Shown here one piece after another: positions 45,686-56,780 of a stretch of 64,000 bases of DNA. The stretch is from Leptasterias polaris. Lineage: Eukaryota > Echinodermata > Asteroidea > Forcipulatida > Asteriidae. The translations under genes and the position numbers were made by a program. The stretch is taken from assembly GCA_037783415.1 (NCBI GenBank), contig JAZGTN010000016.1, positions 803,001-867,000 of the forward strand, in the 5' to 3' direction. The notes beneath the pieces are model-generated. The model did not search any database. It worked only from the letters and a program-made list of their open reading frames with translations, and was not told the DNA's origin. The first letter of the stretch is position 1, and every line of letters begins with the position of its first letter.

Positions 45686-48600
45686 ATGGCCACCAAGACG
45701 AAAGGCCCTCTACGGACAGAGTGTGGTAATTGGGGTTTGGCCGTGGTCCTGGCCTCCTTTATTGTCCATCTTCTGACAATCAATATGCTCCGGTGTGCGG
45801 GGTTCTACTTCTTGAGTTACCAGAATGAGTTTCAGACTACTACTGCAGAGACAAGTGCTATCTTCAGCATCATGTCAACGGTATCGTATGTGGGAAGTAA
45901 GATATCACTGTAAATGTTTCAATTAATGGACCTACAGAATATTCAAAATTTACTCCACAATTAATGTGTGTGGAACTTGGAGGAACCTTTTACAGACTGA
46001 GATTCTGAAACTTTTGAACGGTCTCAAACGTTTTAGCCATAAAAAGCTTATCAACAAATTTGAAGAAAAAAAATTAAAAAAATGAGTCGAATGGCAATGT
46101 GCTTCTTTTGTAACTGACGAGTAATAATACTAATAGACAACTTCTCTTCTTAAACACTTAGGTATTTTCGGTGGTGTGCTGGTAAATCACTTTGAATGCC
46201 GTTTTACAGCCATACTCGGCGGTGTGCTTAATACCGCAGGAATACTCGGTGGCAGCCTAACATCGAACGTATATCAGATGTACTTCACAAGTGCCTTGGC
46301 TGGTAAGATGGCAAATAAAAAATGTAAAACTTTGACGATGGTTACAGTTGTTTGTTTGGGAACTACTCTATGCTGCAGCAATACAATGTTGGTGTGCCAA
46401 CATCGATGCAGCTTAACAATGACCATATTGTAAATAATATTATGTTTCGAAAAGAGGAATTGTTGGCGAGTGCATTATGAAAAAGGAATTGTTCGCAAGG
46501 AGCAGTATGATAGAGTTAAACTTATTTGGGTCGCAGTCTGATGACATTTATTTCCTTTGCCGATGATACACCACTTTTGGGGATATATAGGCCTATAGCA
46601 TCCCTTGTTCACGAGTAGTGTTTCTATTAACACGAATGATTGATCTGATAAAAAAAATAAAAAATCGTAGTTCAGCTCCCGGGGTGGATTTTAGTATTCT
46701 GGTTGTTTACACGACCAACAGCGTCCCTCTGGCGGAGCACACAAATTAATTAATCCTAAATAGTTTATGTCTATAGGCTAATTACAAACTGCAAAGTTCT
46801 TGGGGAATCACCCAGCCCTCAAAAGTAAAAAAATATAGTTCCAAATATTATACACGACGATAAAACAATGTATAATTACATTGCAGAATGACGGGCAATG
46901 GTCAAGGGTCTGGTGTTTGGATACATATAGCACCCCTCGTTCCATTTGTCATTCATTGGGTGCGTTTTGGAATCGGGTAATACTAATAGTTGTACCAAAG
47001 AATGGGTAGTGTCCATATTGACACGAATGATTGCTTTCAGGTGGAGAGAGAAATCAGATTACAAGAAAACAAAACAAGATCGTAGTTCAATTCCCGGAAA
47101 TAGTCCAATGAGATTGTTTTGGGGTGGGTTTAAGTATTCTGAATGTCTACACGACCAACAGCGTCCCTCTGGCGGAACACACAAGTTAATGAATCCTAAG
47201 TTATTGATTTCTAGGCCAATCAAAGTTCTTGGGGAATCACCCAACCCCAAAGTCCAAAAACTGGTTCCAAATAATTAAACACAATAAGACATTTAAAACA
47301 CTGTATATAGAGATCGTCAATAGTATCTGGATTTGGGTCAGTAATTGACAAAAGGCATATTCATGCATGGCCTCGTTTTTGAGCACTGCAAACAATATGA
47401 GGTATAATTTGGAGATGGTCTCTCTGTATGAAATAAGTTTAACCCAGGGCCCTCCTCGTGACATGTTATTTGCTAAGGTACTTTTTGCCGAAAACATGTT
47501 GCAAATTCAAAAGGTTTAACTTAGCACATACTTCTTATGAAACTCAATGTCTGTATAAGAAACAAGATATGACGTCATGACAAGCTTTGACGTCATCAGT
47601 TTTCAATTAAGGCTTTATCAACGTTTCTTATTTCAACGTTTCAAAATCTTTAGAACCACATGCAACTTCTCGTTTATCAATATTTCATACAAAGACATGT
47701 CTACCAAAATGGTACAGTTCACCAACTCTGCTAGACCACACACAATGGTTTTGTTTCAAGAATATACTTATTTTAATTTCGAAAATGTGTTTGTGGTTTT
47801 TCGTTTTTTCAAATAATTCGGAATTTAGTTAGGGCCTAACATCAAAAAATAAATTGCCCGAGTTCAATTTGAAATTTAAACCTTTACACCGTACTAATGT
47901 CAACTTAAGTAAACACTGCCCAGTGGTTCTCACTGCGTCAAGTGCACTGGGTATAGTCTGGGAAAACACAATACACTGGATTGTTAATGATTAATTCCCT
48001 TTATTATCCAGCCTAAGACCCTCCAGAGGGTAGAAAACAGGCTGAAAAGAGACGACAAGAGGCTTACTCTATAGCTTCACCCCTAGCTCTTACAACAATC
48101 CCGAAACATATAACTTATCGGCGTAAATCTTTCGGGCAGATCTCTCTCATGTGATTGCCTATTGTATTCAAACAATAACAAGGCTGAACATTTCCGGGGA
48201 AGTCCCTGCCACTCGTAATTAGTGTTTGAATGTGAACGAACTCCAGCACAACCAACTTGTGTAGTGACTTTCTGGACGGAGATGGACGACTACATCCTTT
48301 TGTAGATACATGCGGGGAGTAATTTTTACAAATTGCATATTACCAGTATACATTGCAAAGTTTAAAAGCCCTGTATATACTTGGACAAGGGTGGTGACAT
48401 CAAAATCATAAGAAGGGAATCGAAAGAGTGTCAATATCTGTATCTGTCAAATACAGTAAACGTGATACGGTTGCAACGCGTGGTGGCTAGCAGAAAATTG
48501 TCTTATTTGTAGGCCCCCTAAACAGCTGCATCCTTCGAACTTTAGATTGAAATGACTCCATGGAAATAGCTTCCGAATGTGTGGTAATGTTATGGAAGAA

Positions 48601-50140
48601 AACATGGGTATGTTGTAAAAGGAGGACAACGTGTTTAGAGAGAGCCACGGCTCCACGCTGAAAACTCCATTTAGAACTGGTGACAAAAACTTCAGAAATT
48701 GAAGGAAAGGCAACAATGGTGATTTATTGAGCGAAAACATGTGAACAATAAGAAAACGTAAATACATATCATGTTGATGCAAATATGCGATCATTATAGA
48801 ATGCGAACATAGAATAAAAATATACTTAACGATGCTATGTCCTTATCGGTCCTTGAGAGCTTTTTAACCAATGGGATTGCTTATTAAGTGATTTATTAAT
48901 AAATCGTAAAAGGCAAGAGGATACAAAGTGTTTTTTGACAAAAATGCTTATAATTATGATGGAGGGGTATTAATGTTAAAAAACGTTTTTGTTTTGTTTG
49001 TCCCTTTCATTTTCTTTATGTGATGTCCAAGGAATCGGCGCTGGGATTGCCTTTGTTCCAGCAACTGTTATGGTTGCCAAATATTTCAGGGTGAATTTTA
49101 CCTTGGCTTGTGGATTCACAACGTGTGGAGTTGATATTGGAATGTTGATACTAGCCCCTTCGGTTCAGCTAATGTTAGATACTTATGGATGGAGGGGAAC
49201 AATGCTCATAACTGGAGGACTCACTGCTAACGTTTGTGCGGCTGGAGCAATTTTTCGCCCGGTTCGGATTCCATCCAAAACTTCTGACAAACAGAACACT
49301 CTTAACACCGTGTTGTCTGTGGACGTTAACATGGTAGAAAACTCGCTTGACGACAGTATGTCTACCGATGGGGAGGACATCAAGACGGCAAAGGAATCAC
49401 CAGGAACCCGTGACAAGACGCACATAAAGACGGTGTCCAGCATCATCCACCAAGAGACCACTGATTTGCAAGCAACACCGGAAGTAAAAAGCAAGTCTCG
49501 TCTAATAAGGAATCCATTTGCTGTTGCCGTCAAGTTACTTCGGCTGCATCTCTTGTGTGAATTCAAACGACTGGGTCTTTATTGCTGTACTCAGATTACA
49601 GTGTACCTTGTGGCGTTCAACTGTTATCTTCTGTACATTGTCCCCTTTGCAGCAACATTGGGTATCCCCGAGCAGGATGCATCTTTTCTTATAAGTGTCT
49701 GTGGAATCGGTGGCATTATCGGACGTCTTCTGTGCGTAGTTCTCATTAAGAAAATCTCATCTCAAGCCTTATACCAAGGCTCGATGTTCATTGCTTGTGG
49801 TGCTGTATTGCTATTACAACTGGGTATAACTAGCCTTGTTTACGTCTCTGCAACCATTGTTGGGTGCACGCTAGGGATCCAATACACAATCTGGCGACTG
49901 ATAGTTCTTGAATTAGTAGGAGTGGAAAATTTGGGTTCTGCTCTGGGAATTTACTCCTTCTTAGCACTTCCTCTAACCATCGCAGTGCCCATTTTATTAG
50001 GCGCCCTCTACGATGCAACAGAGAGCTACTTTAGTCTCTTCTATATCGTTGCAGGGTTCTACAGCCTTGGGTTTATGGCAATGTTCTTAGCACCGATTTT
50101 GAAAAGATTTGAACCTAGTGCCTCAACTAAAAATACATAG
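45686..50140 (+). CDS. MCT-b: SLC16/monocarboxylate-transporter-like protein, intact
   Basis: Exons 45686-45896, 46162-46302 and 49032-50140, both junctions in phase 1, give 486 aa, a normal length for the family. Twelve membrane segments can be laid out, with a charged loop of about 90 residues between TM6 and TM7 (about 195-285). Family landmarks are YFRVNFTLACGF in TM5, the GWRG turn before TM6 and GIGGIIGRLL in TM8. The TM8 arginine (Arg-349) is kept, but the aspartate four residues before it in MCT1 is glycine here. The usual DGGWGW opening of TM1 is replaced by ECGNWG. The family moves lactate, pyruvate or other acids with protons; the changed sites argue against a confident substrate. 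A 5' UTR acceptor (GCTGTAG) at 45638 fixes the start at MATKTKGPL, as in MCT-a and MCT-c. It has no intron where MCT-a has its last one. Confidence 0.9.
46600..47290. repeat. diverged tandem duplication in MCT-b intron 2
   Basis: 46600-46870 and 47000-47290 share AACACGAATGATTG, ACACGACCAACAGCGTCCCT and AAGTTCTTGGGGAATCACCC in the same order, about 440 bp apart. Non-coding. Confidence 0.7.
47291..49031. other. rest of MCT-b intron 2
   Basis: Short ORFs on both strands have no domain character. Around 48000-48060 is a low-complexity stretch. No nested gene was recognised. Confidence 0.45.
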
Positions 50141-50179
50141 ATATTAAACAATTCTCCTCTTGTCTAAGTCATGAACTAA

Positions 50180-50217
50180 AATAAATATAGCAAAACCACT
50201 AATTAGTGCAAAATAAA
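50180..50217 (+). terminator. candidate poly(A) signals for MCT-b
   Basis: Two AATAAA hexamers at 50180-50185 and 50212-50217, 40 and 72 bp after the stop codon, just before the LINE remnant. Confidence 0.5.
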
Positions 50218-50224
50218 TCGATCA

Positions 50225-50960
50225 AAAGAAAAAAATAGTGGACCCCATCCTTGCAGATTGTTCTATCCCATTTCATTTGGAGTATGGACTACCGCAGGGT
50301 TCCATTTTAGGTCCCTTGATATTTGGAATTCATATACTCCCGCTTGGCAACATAATACGTCACAACAGAGACTGCCATCTATATGCTGATGATACACAGC
50401 TGTATTGTTCATTTTACCATAGTATACGACCTGGTGCTTGGCAAGTTCCCACGGAGTTAAAGCTAAACAAAGCTGGGTATTCCCCAAACTTGAAGTAATT
50501 GCCACATGTATCTTTGCATAATGGTGATGCACACCTTGACCAAACGGATTCCAACCGCAGTTTTGATTCACAGTATGACAATTAAGTTAACAAGTTTCTA
50601 GACTCTGCCAATCAACCAAACTTCAATTTTAAACTTGCTCTTTTTGTTTTTAAATTCTTGAACAAAACTACTTCTAGATATCTTTGCTGTCATACGCTTC
50701 TCCACGTTTTCTTCGGTCCACACTTGACTTCACTCACTTAAATGTTCCCGTGCAAGCAAAGTTCTAATTCAAAAAGCATTCAGCGTAGCTGGACCAATGA
50801 TTTGAAACAATATTCCATTAGTAAGGGAATCAGTTATAGTTTATCTCTATTTCGTAAAGTGCCATTATATACATTTAAATTCACGCATGTCGTGTTTATG
50901 TTATCATTTTGATGGACTGTAAGTTTGTATATATAAGTCACTGATAGTGATTGTCGTTAT
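50225..50960 (+). mobile_element. decayed non-LTR retrotransposon remnant (L2-like)
   Basis: The frame at 50238-50498 contains GLPQGSILGPLIFGIHILPL and HLYADDTQLYCSF, reverse-transcriptase motifs with the YADD catalytic centre. After an internal loss, 50600-50870 holds decayed C-terminal sequence (KLALFVFKFLNKTTSRYL, then AFSVAGPMI..NNIPLV). Several frame breaks. Flush against the 3' end of MCT-b. Confidence 0.75.
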
Positions 50961-50997
50961 TTATAGTTGAGTCCAATTGACTCATTAATGTGTAACC

Positions 50998-52997
50998 ATT
51001 GCATCTCTATATATCATGCTATACTCGGAATAATGAGCGACACACACAGCTTAAGTGGCGCGTGCCGTGGCCGATGGACTCAAGCTCTGGTGCTCTGATC
51101 AGTAGAGTGAGGGTTCGAGTTCTGGTCTTGACATTTAGTGTCCTTAGGCAAAGTACTTTGCTTTGTCCTTCGGATGACACGTACAGCCTTTGTTACTCTG
51201 TGTTGTTGTGTAAAGCACGTGAACAAAACCCAAGATCGTTAAAGGGAAATCATACGATTGGTAATCACTCTTAAAACTATTGGCAATAAAAACCTACTTG
51301 GCCAGAAGTACAGCAGCTTTCGATAGTATAAAGCATTTTGAGAATCATTTCACTTCGAAGTCATGTGGTTCTGGAAAAATATATCAGGTTGTATACCCCC
51401 AAATTTAAATCTGACAAACGTTTCTGTCATGAACGTTTCTCAGATTGTGTATTCCTATAGGGTTTATTCTTCTGCGTAATATTATTCGCCCCGGTTTTTC
51501 GGCGATATCTCAAAAACAAGAACACATTTTGAAGTGAAATGTTCACAGGTTAGTTTAATTGTATATACCTACATTTATATTAGGATTATAATTTTATAAA
51601 TATTTAGGATTTATATATATAGGATTAAACCAATCGAACAGTTCCAAAAGCCAAAGGTAGGCCTATGTTTTGCCTTTAGGAGAAGGGGTTCGCCCTGGTG
51701 TTTTCTGATATGGTTGGCTGTATATTGCGCCATAGCACGTTGTAAACCGTTACGTGCTATGTATAAAGAAATGTGTATAATATTTTGAACATTGCTATAC
51801 GCATACCGTACAGAAAAAATTGAGACACCCTTGGTGTTATAAAGCGCTTAGAACTGCATATTATTATTATTATTATTATTATTATTATCATTATTATATG
51901 ATTTTGATGTGCACATTATATTTTAACTCTGCTTTTTTACAGCTAATACTGAGGTTTTTTATGACTTATTAGATAACTGAATGATAATAGTCAGGCTTGC
52001 AACTGATAGCAAGGTTAATGGGTCCTAAATGCTGCAGCTGTCATTATAACCGTTTGTACAACCGTCCTATTGAGAGACTGCAGTCAGTAGCTTAAAACTG
52101 TTCAGCAAAGAAGCCGGACCCAACTTAATGGCACAGCCTGCCCGGAATTTGCGCTGACGTACTGGGCGTAATTTCACAGACCAGCTTCTTATTGCACTAA
52201 ATTAGCTAAGCACAGCAACTTCTGCTCACCAGAATAATATTCAGGCTATCATGCTACGTGTAAAATTGTTAACTGCTATCCTGCTCAGTTCTGCTAGCAC
52301 AAAATTGATGTACAATTGTTTTTTGTTGTTGTGCTGCTTAAATTTGGGTCCTGCTTTATGGCTCGTGGTTTATAATAGTGCTGCGTATAATTATGTTGTG
52401 CCATGAAAGGGCCTTTTAGAACGCTTGCACAGATAATCTACATGGGTCTATACTGAGGTGAGGACGGCCCATTTTGCTTTGATGATATTAGACAAACGAA
52501 TAAACAATAACAAAATATAAGTACAATAATTGTGTGAAGTGTAAGTGTTTTTTCGTCTTTAGTTCAAGCTCTGGAACACAGTCAAGCGGATGGAATACAG
52601 GTGTCCGTTGACTAAACTAAGCATAGTATGCTTTTGCATAACACAGATATGGAAAGCTTACGTCACAGCACGTTTGTCCAATGACATAATTGTATCCAAT
52701 GAAATCATTGCCTGTCTTTATCATTGCGGATAAAGACAGGGGACCAGTCTATACTAATGATATCACCTTGACGTTATTTAACGGCAAGTGACATTAACAT
52801 TATTGAAACGAAGGTGGAGTAATGCAATCTGTTTGACATCTCCCTCCGCCCCAAGAGTTATTTTATGCACATTTTAATGAGGAAAATCAGCATCTAACTA
52901 ACGCGTAGAGACAATTACTTCCCGAAGTGTGTATATAGTGTAGTTTTTCCACTTTAAAATGCGCACATCCCAAGAAACAAGCGGCATTCATGACTGT
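50998..52997. repeat. tandem duplication, copy 1
   Basis: Matches 53445-55035 in order, from ATACTCGGAATAATGAGCGA to CACATCCCAAGAAACAA. It is interrupted by indels and carries a SINE (51050-51250), a decayed MITE relative (52160-52355) and an ATT microsatellite near 51860. No gene. Confidence 0.75.
51050..51250 (+). mobile_element. tRNA-derived SINE, duplication copy 1
   Basis: Head GTGCCGTGGCCGATGGACTC with B box GGGTTCGAGTTC near 51112, then a body including GTCCTTCGGATGACACGTAC. Confidence 0.6.
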
Positions 52998-52999
52998 GT

Positions 53000-53444
53000 T
53001 GACATGCATGACATGTACACGATCGATCGCATGTGCCCACAAACCGTACCTGAATGTAGACCACATTGACAGGGATGACCAAAGGGTAGAGGTCGTGACC
53101 TGGCAGTAGACTGCCCTCAATAACGTCCTTACCATTAGCCTCAATCGCGTAGCTAGCTAAATAGTATACAATCGCTAGCGCGCAAAGGGAAATGAACTCG
53201 TTACTAAACGAGTTTTATTTTGAAGATTATTATTATTATTTTTTTTCACTTGATTCAAATTTGATATCGGGCAAACAAATGCTACGGGGGAGGGAGAAAA
53301 ACAAGTTTTAAAAAACGGGGGAGAAAAAAATAAAATAATAAAAGTAAAAAATTAATAAAATCAAAACAATAAATCAAAAAATATTGGTACGGCCACGGCC
53401 GTACCGCATGGCTGTACCGGCCGAATAGCTTCCTACGGCCCTGC
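53000..53444. other. spacer between the duplicated blocks
   Basis: A/T-rich with an A-rich stretch at 53300-53380. No gene. Confidence 0.4.
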
Positions 53445-55035
53445 AATGCATCTCTACATATCACGCTATAGGCCTACCTATACTCGGAATAATGAGCGAC
53501 ACACACAGTTTTAGTGGCGTGCCGTGGCCGGTCGATCAAGCCGGTGGACTCAGCTCTGGTGTTCTGATCAGTAGAGTGTGGGGTTCGAGCTCTGGTGTTC
53601 TGATCAGTAGAGTGTGGGGTTCGAGTTCTGGTCTTGACATTTAGTGTCCTTTAAAGCAAAGTACTTTGCTTTGTCCTTCGGATGGCACGTACAACCTTTG
53701 GTAGGCCTACTCAGTGTTGTTGTATAATGCACGTAAAAAACAAAAACAAAGTACACTTATCGTTAAGAGAAGGGTTCGCCCCGGTGTTTTCTGATATGTT
53801 TGGCTGAAGATTGTGCCACGGCACCTTGTAAACCATTACATGGTACTATAAATAAAAATGTGTTCAATATTTTGAACATTGCTACGCATACCTTACATAA
53901 CAAATGAGCGCTCTGAGACACCCTACGGTGTCATAAAGTACTAAGAACGGCATATTATTATTTTTATAAGATGTTGGTGCACTGTGCTTATTCTAATTTA
54001 TCTCTGCTTTTTAACAGCTAATGTTAAGGTTTTTATAACTTATCGCAACTGAATGATAACAATCAGGTTTGTAATTGATACCACGGTCAATCGGTCCTAA
54101 ACGCTGCTTCTGCCATTTTTACAACCGTTTGTACAGCCGTCCGTACAACCGTCTACCGCGAGACTGCTTGAAACTGTTCAGCAAAGAAGCCGGGCCCAAC
54201 TTAATGGCACAGCCTGCCCGGAATTTGCGCTGACGTACGTGATTTCACAGACCAGCTTCTTAAGCAATAAAGTAGCTAAGCACAACAACTTATGCTCACC
54301 AGAATAAGGTTACTCAGGCTATCATGACTGTTACGTGTAAAGTTGTTAACTGCTATCCTGCTCAGTTCTGCTAGCACAAAATTGATAGACAATTGTTTGT
54401 TTTTTGTCCAGCTTAATTACGCAGATCTATAAATTTGGGCGTTGCTTTAGGACTCGTAGTTTAGTGCTGCGTATAATTATGTAGTGCCATGAAAAGGGCC
54501 TTATACTGAGGTGAGGACGGTCCATTTTACTTTGATGACATTAAACAAACGCATAAACAAAAACAAGTAAGAGTGTCTTTCGTCTTTAGTTCAAGCTCTG
54601 GAGCACAGTCAAGCGGATCGAATACAGTTGTCCGTGAACAAACAAGTTTGCCACATGAAATTCTAAATAAAACACAAGTATGCTTTTGCATAACATAGAT
54701 ATGGAAACGTCACAGCACGTTAATCCAATGAAATCATTGTATCCAATGAAATCATTGGGCCTGTAAAACCAGTGCATGTCTTTACCAGTCTTTCTGATGA
54801 TATCACCTTGACGTTATGTATACGGCAAGTGACATTAACATTATTGAAACGAAGGTGGAGTAATGCAATCTGTTTGACATCTCCCTCAGCCACTAAGAGT
54901 TGTTTTAATGAGGAAAATCAACAACTAACTAACTCGTAGAGACAATAACTTTCCGAAATGTGTATATATTTTTGTGTCCTCTTTAAAATGTGCACATCCC
55001 AAGAAACAAATAAGCGGCAGTCATGACTGTGTGTG
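53445..55035. repeat. tandem duplication, copy 2
   Basis: Same order of segments as copy 1, with many substitutions and indels (85-90 percent by eye where they align). A (GT)n run ends it near 55030. Confidence 0.75.
53505..53740 (+). mobile_element. tRNA-derived SINE with a duplicated B-box segment
   Basis: Same SINE as 51050-51250. A 36-bp piece from CTCTGGTGTTCTGATC to GGGGTTCGAG is repeated exactly in tandem, so two B boxes are present. Confidence 0.65.
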
Positions 55036-56298
55036 TGTGTGTGTCCGCGATCAGCTGGATAAGTAAGACAAATGGGTTGCGCAAATGCTATTTGTTTGAC
55101 CCCATTTCCTAACCTTTGTTTTGAGAGAAATCGTACAGAATTATATCGTTATAGCTCTATGCTGGTCGTGCAACGATACAACAGCCGCTTTACAACATTA
55201 GCTGGCAGCTCAAACGAAAAAATTGTGTGTATCCGTCCTCATAGACAAGGAAGGAAGTGAGTACTGAAAGCTTCATGGTCACAGTTTCACATTAATATAA
55301 AAGAGGGTCCAACATACAATCATTTAAGTCAACAATCCATTAATAGACGAATTAACCGGAGTACATTTCGAATTCAATAAATCTAGGTTAGACAAAGACA
55401 ATCATGATTGGTAACTATCGCAAAAGAATAAATGGTTTAAAATACAGAAACTCACTTACCACCATCTCAAGACATTCTCCAAATAGAATCTCAAGACCTC
55501 CGCATCACCACCGCATGTTGCAATCTAAAACATGAAAAAAAAAATAATAATAATAGTATTTTAATGTATACGAGGACAAAGTTATTTACACTAAAACAAA
55601 CAAGTTTTATTATTTGTCACTTTAATATTAAGCCGGAACAATCAAACTCAATTTGTGTAGATTCAAAAACAAAGTATCCTGATGATAATGAATAAATAGA
55701 AAATTAACGAACGAGCAGCACAAAAACCCCGGTCATTAAACGTAGCTTAATAATGGTTTTGCATAAAACTTGGACATTCAATAAACATTTCAATTCAATA
55801 AACATTTATTTTATGATGGCGGTTACAAAGACATATACATGTTATTTACATTTACATTATTATGTAGTCGTGAATAATGAATTTCACATAGTAAAAAAAC
55901 AAACCAAAAAACAACTAAAACAAAATCTATGAAAATTCCAAAACCCTATAAACATACATCATTATACAATCATAGCCAGCATGTAGGGACAAAGGTGATT
56001 CAAAACGATTTCATGCTTTTCCGTACGACAGACAATGACATGAGCATGACGAGGACAACGACGAGGACAACAACGAGGACAACAACAAGCACAATATATA
56101 AACCGTATGGAAATTCAATAGCAACCTTCAAAGTTCATTGGAAAAAAGAAGAAGACACGTGTTGCGTTTATGAAACATGCCAAAATGTTGTACTATTTGT
56201 TAATGTGTATCCTGAAACAGTTGCTTCAGATCCTTATATGCACGAGCAGTGATTCCGACGCGTTTAGAAAATGCCGGGGGTAACATCTATTAGCACGG
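55036..56298. other. non-coding sequence, nothing recognised
   Basis: A (GACAACAAC)-like short repeat near 56045-56090 gives a threonine-rich ORF with no other support. AATAAACATTT occurs twice near 55780-55810. Confidence 0.4.
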
Positions 56299-56780
56299 GG
56301 TGCACTACTCTAAATCGACCAAAAATTCATGCGCCAAGCTACTTATCATAATTTGTAAACCCACAACTTATTTTTAATTATAACGTTTTGGGGGTCATGC
56401 AACTAATAGAGTGTGTAATTATAGGAACTTATCACAACCTGGGGGTTCTGGGTTTCAAGTTTTGAGGAGATTTGATAAATTTGGGCTTTAAAGTTGGTCC
56501 TATTTAGCTTGGGAATTGGAGGAGTGCCTCCCGAAAACTGGCGGCAAGTCGGTTTGGGAAAAAACACATTTTCGGGGGTGTTTTTTTTCTGGGGTAATTA
56601 GCAAAAATTCCAAACGGCTGACCTGCCAAAAATTGAAAAGAAATCTGAAGTTTAGTGGTCTGAAAATATATTTGATTGGTTTTCAAGAGGCTGAGAGACT
56701 TTTAACAATTTTTTGAGAATTTTTGAATATTTAGCATTTATCATTGTTTGCTATGGGAGTCTATTTAGAGGGGTGAAACC
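56299..56780. mobile_element. 482-bp element E, copy 1
   Basis: Starts GGTGCACTACTCTAAATCGA and ends GGGGTGAAACC. The ends form an imperfect inverted repeat of about 21 bp (GGTTTCACCCCTCTAAATAG read in from the right). Left flank CACGG (56294-56298), right flank TATAG (56781-56785). No coding sequence: small ORFs on both strands are identical in copy 2 because the DNA is identical. I do not recognise the family. Confidence 0.8.
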
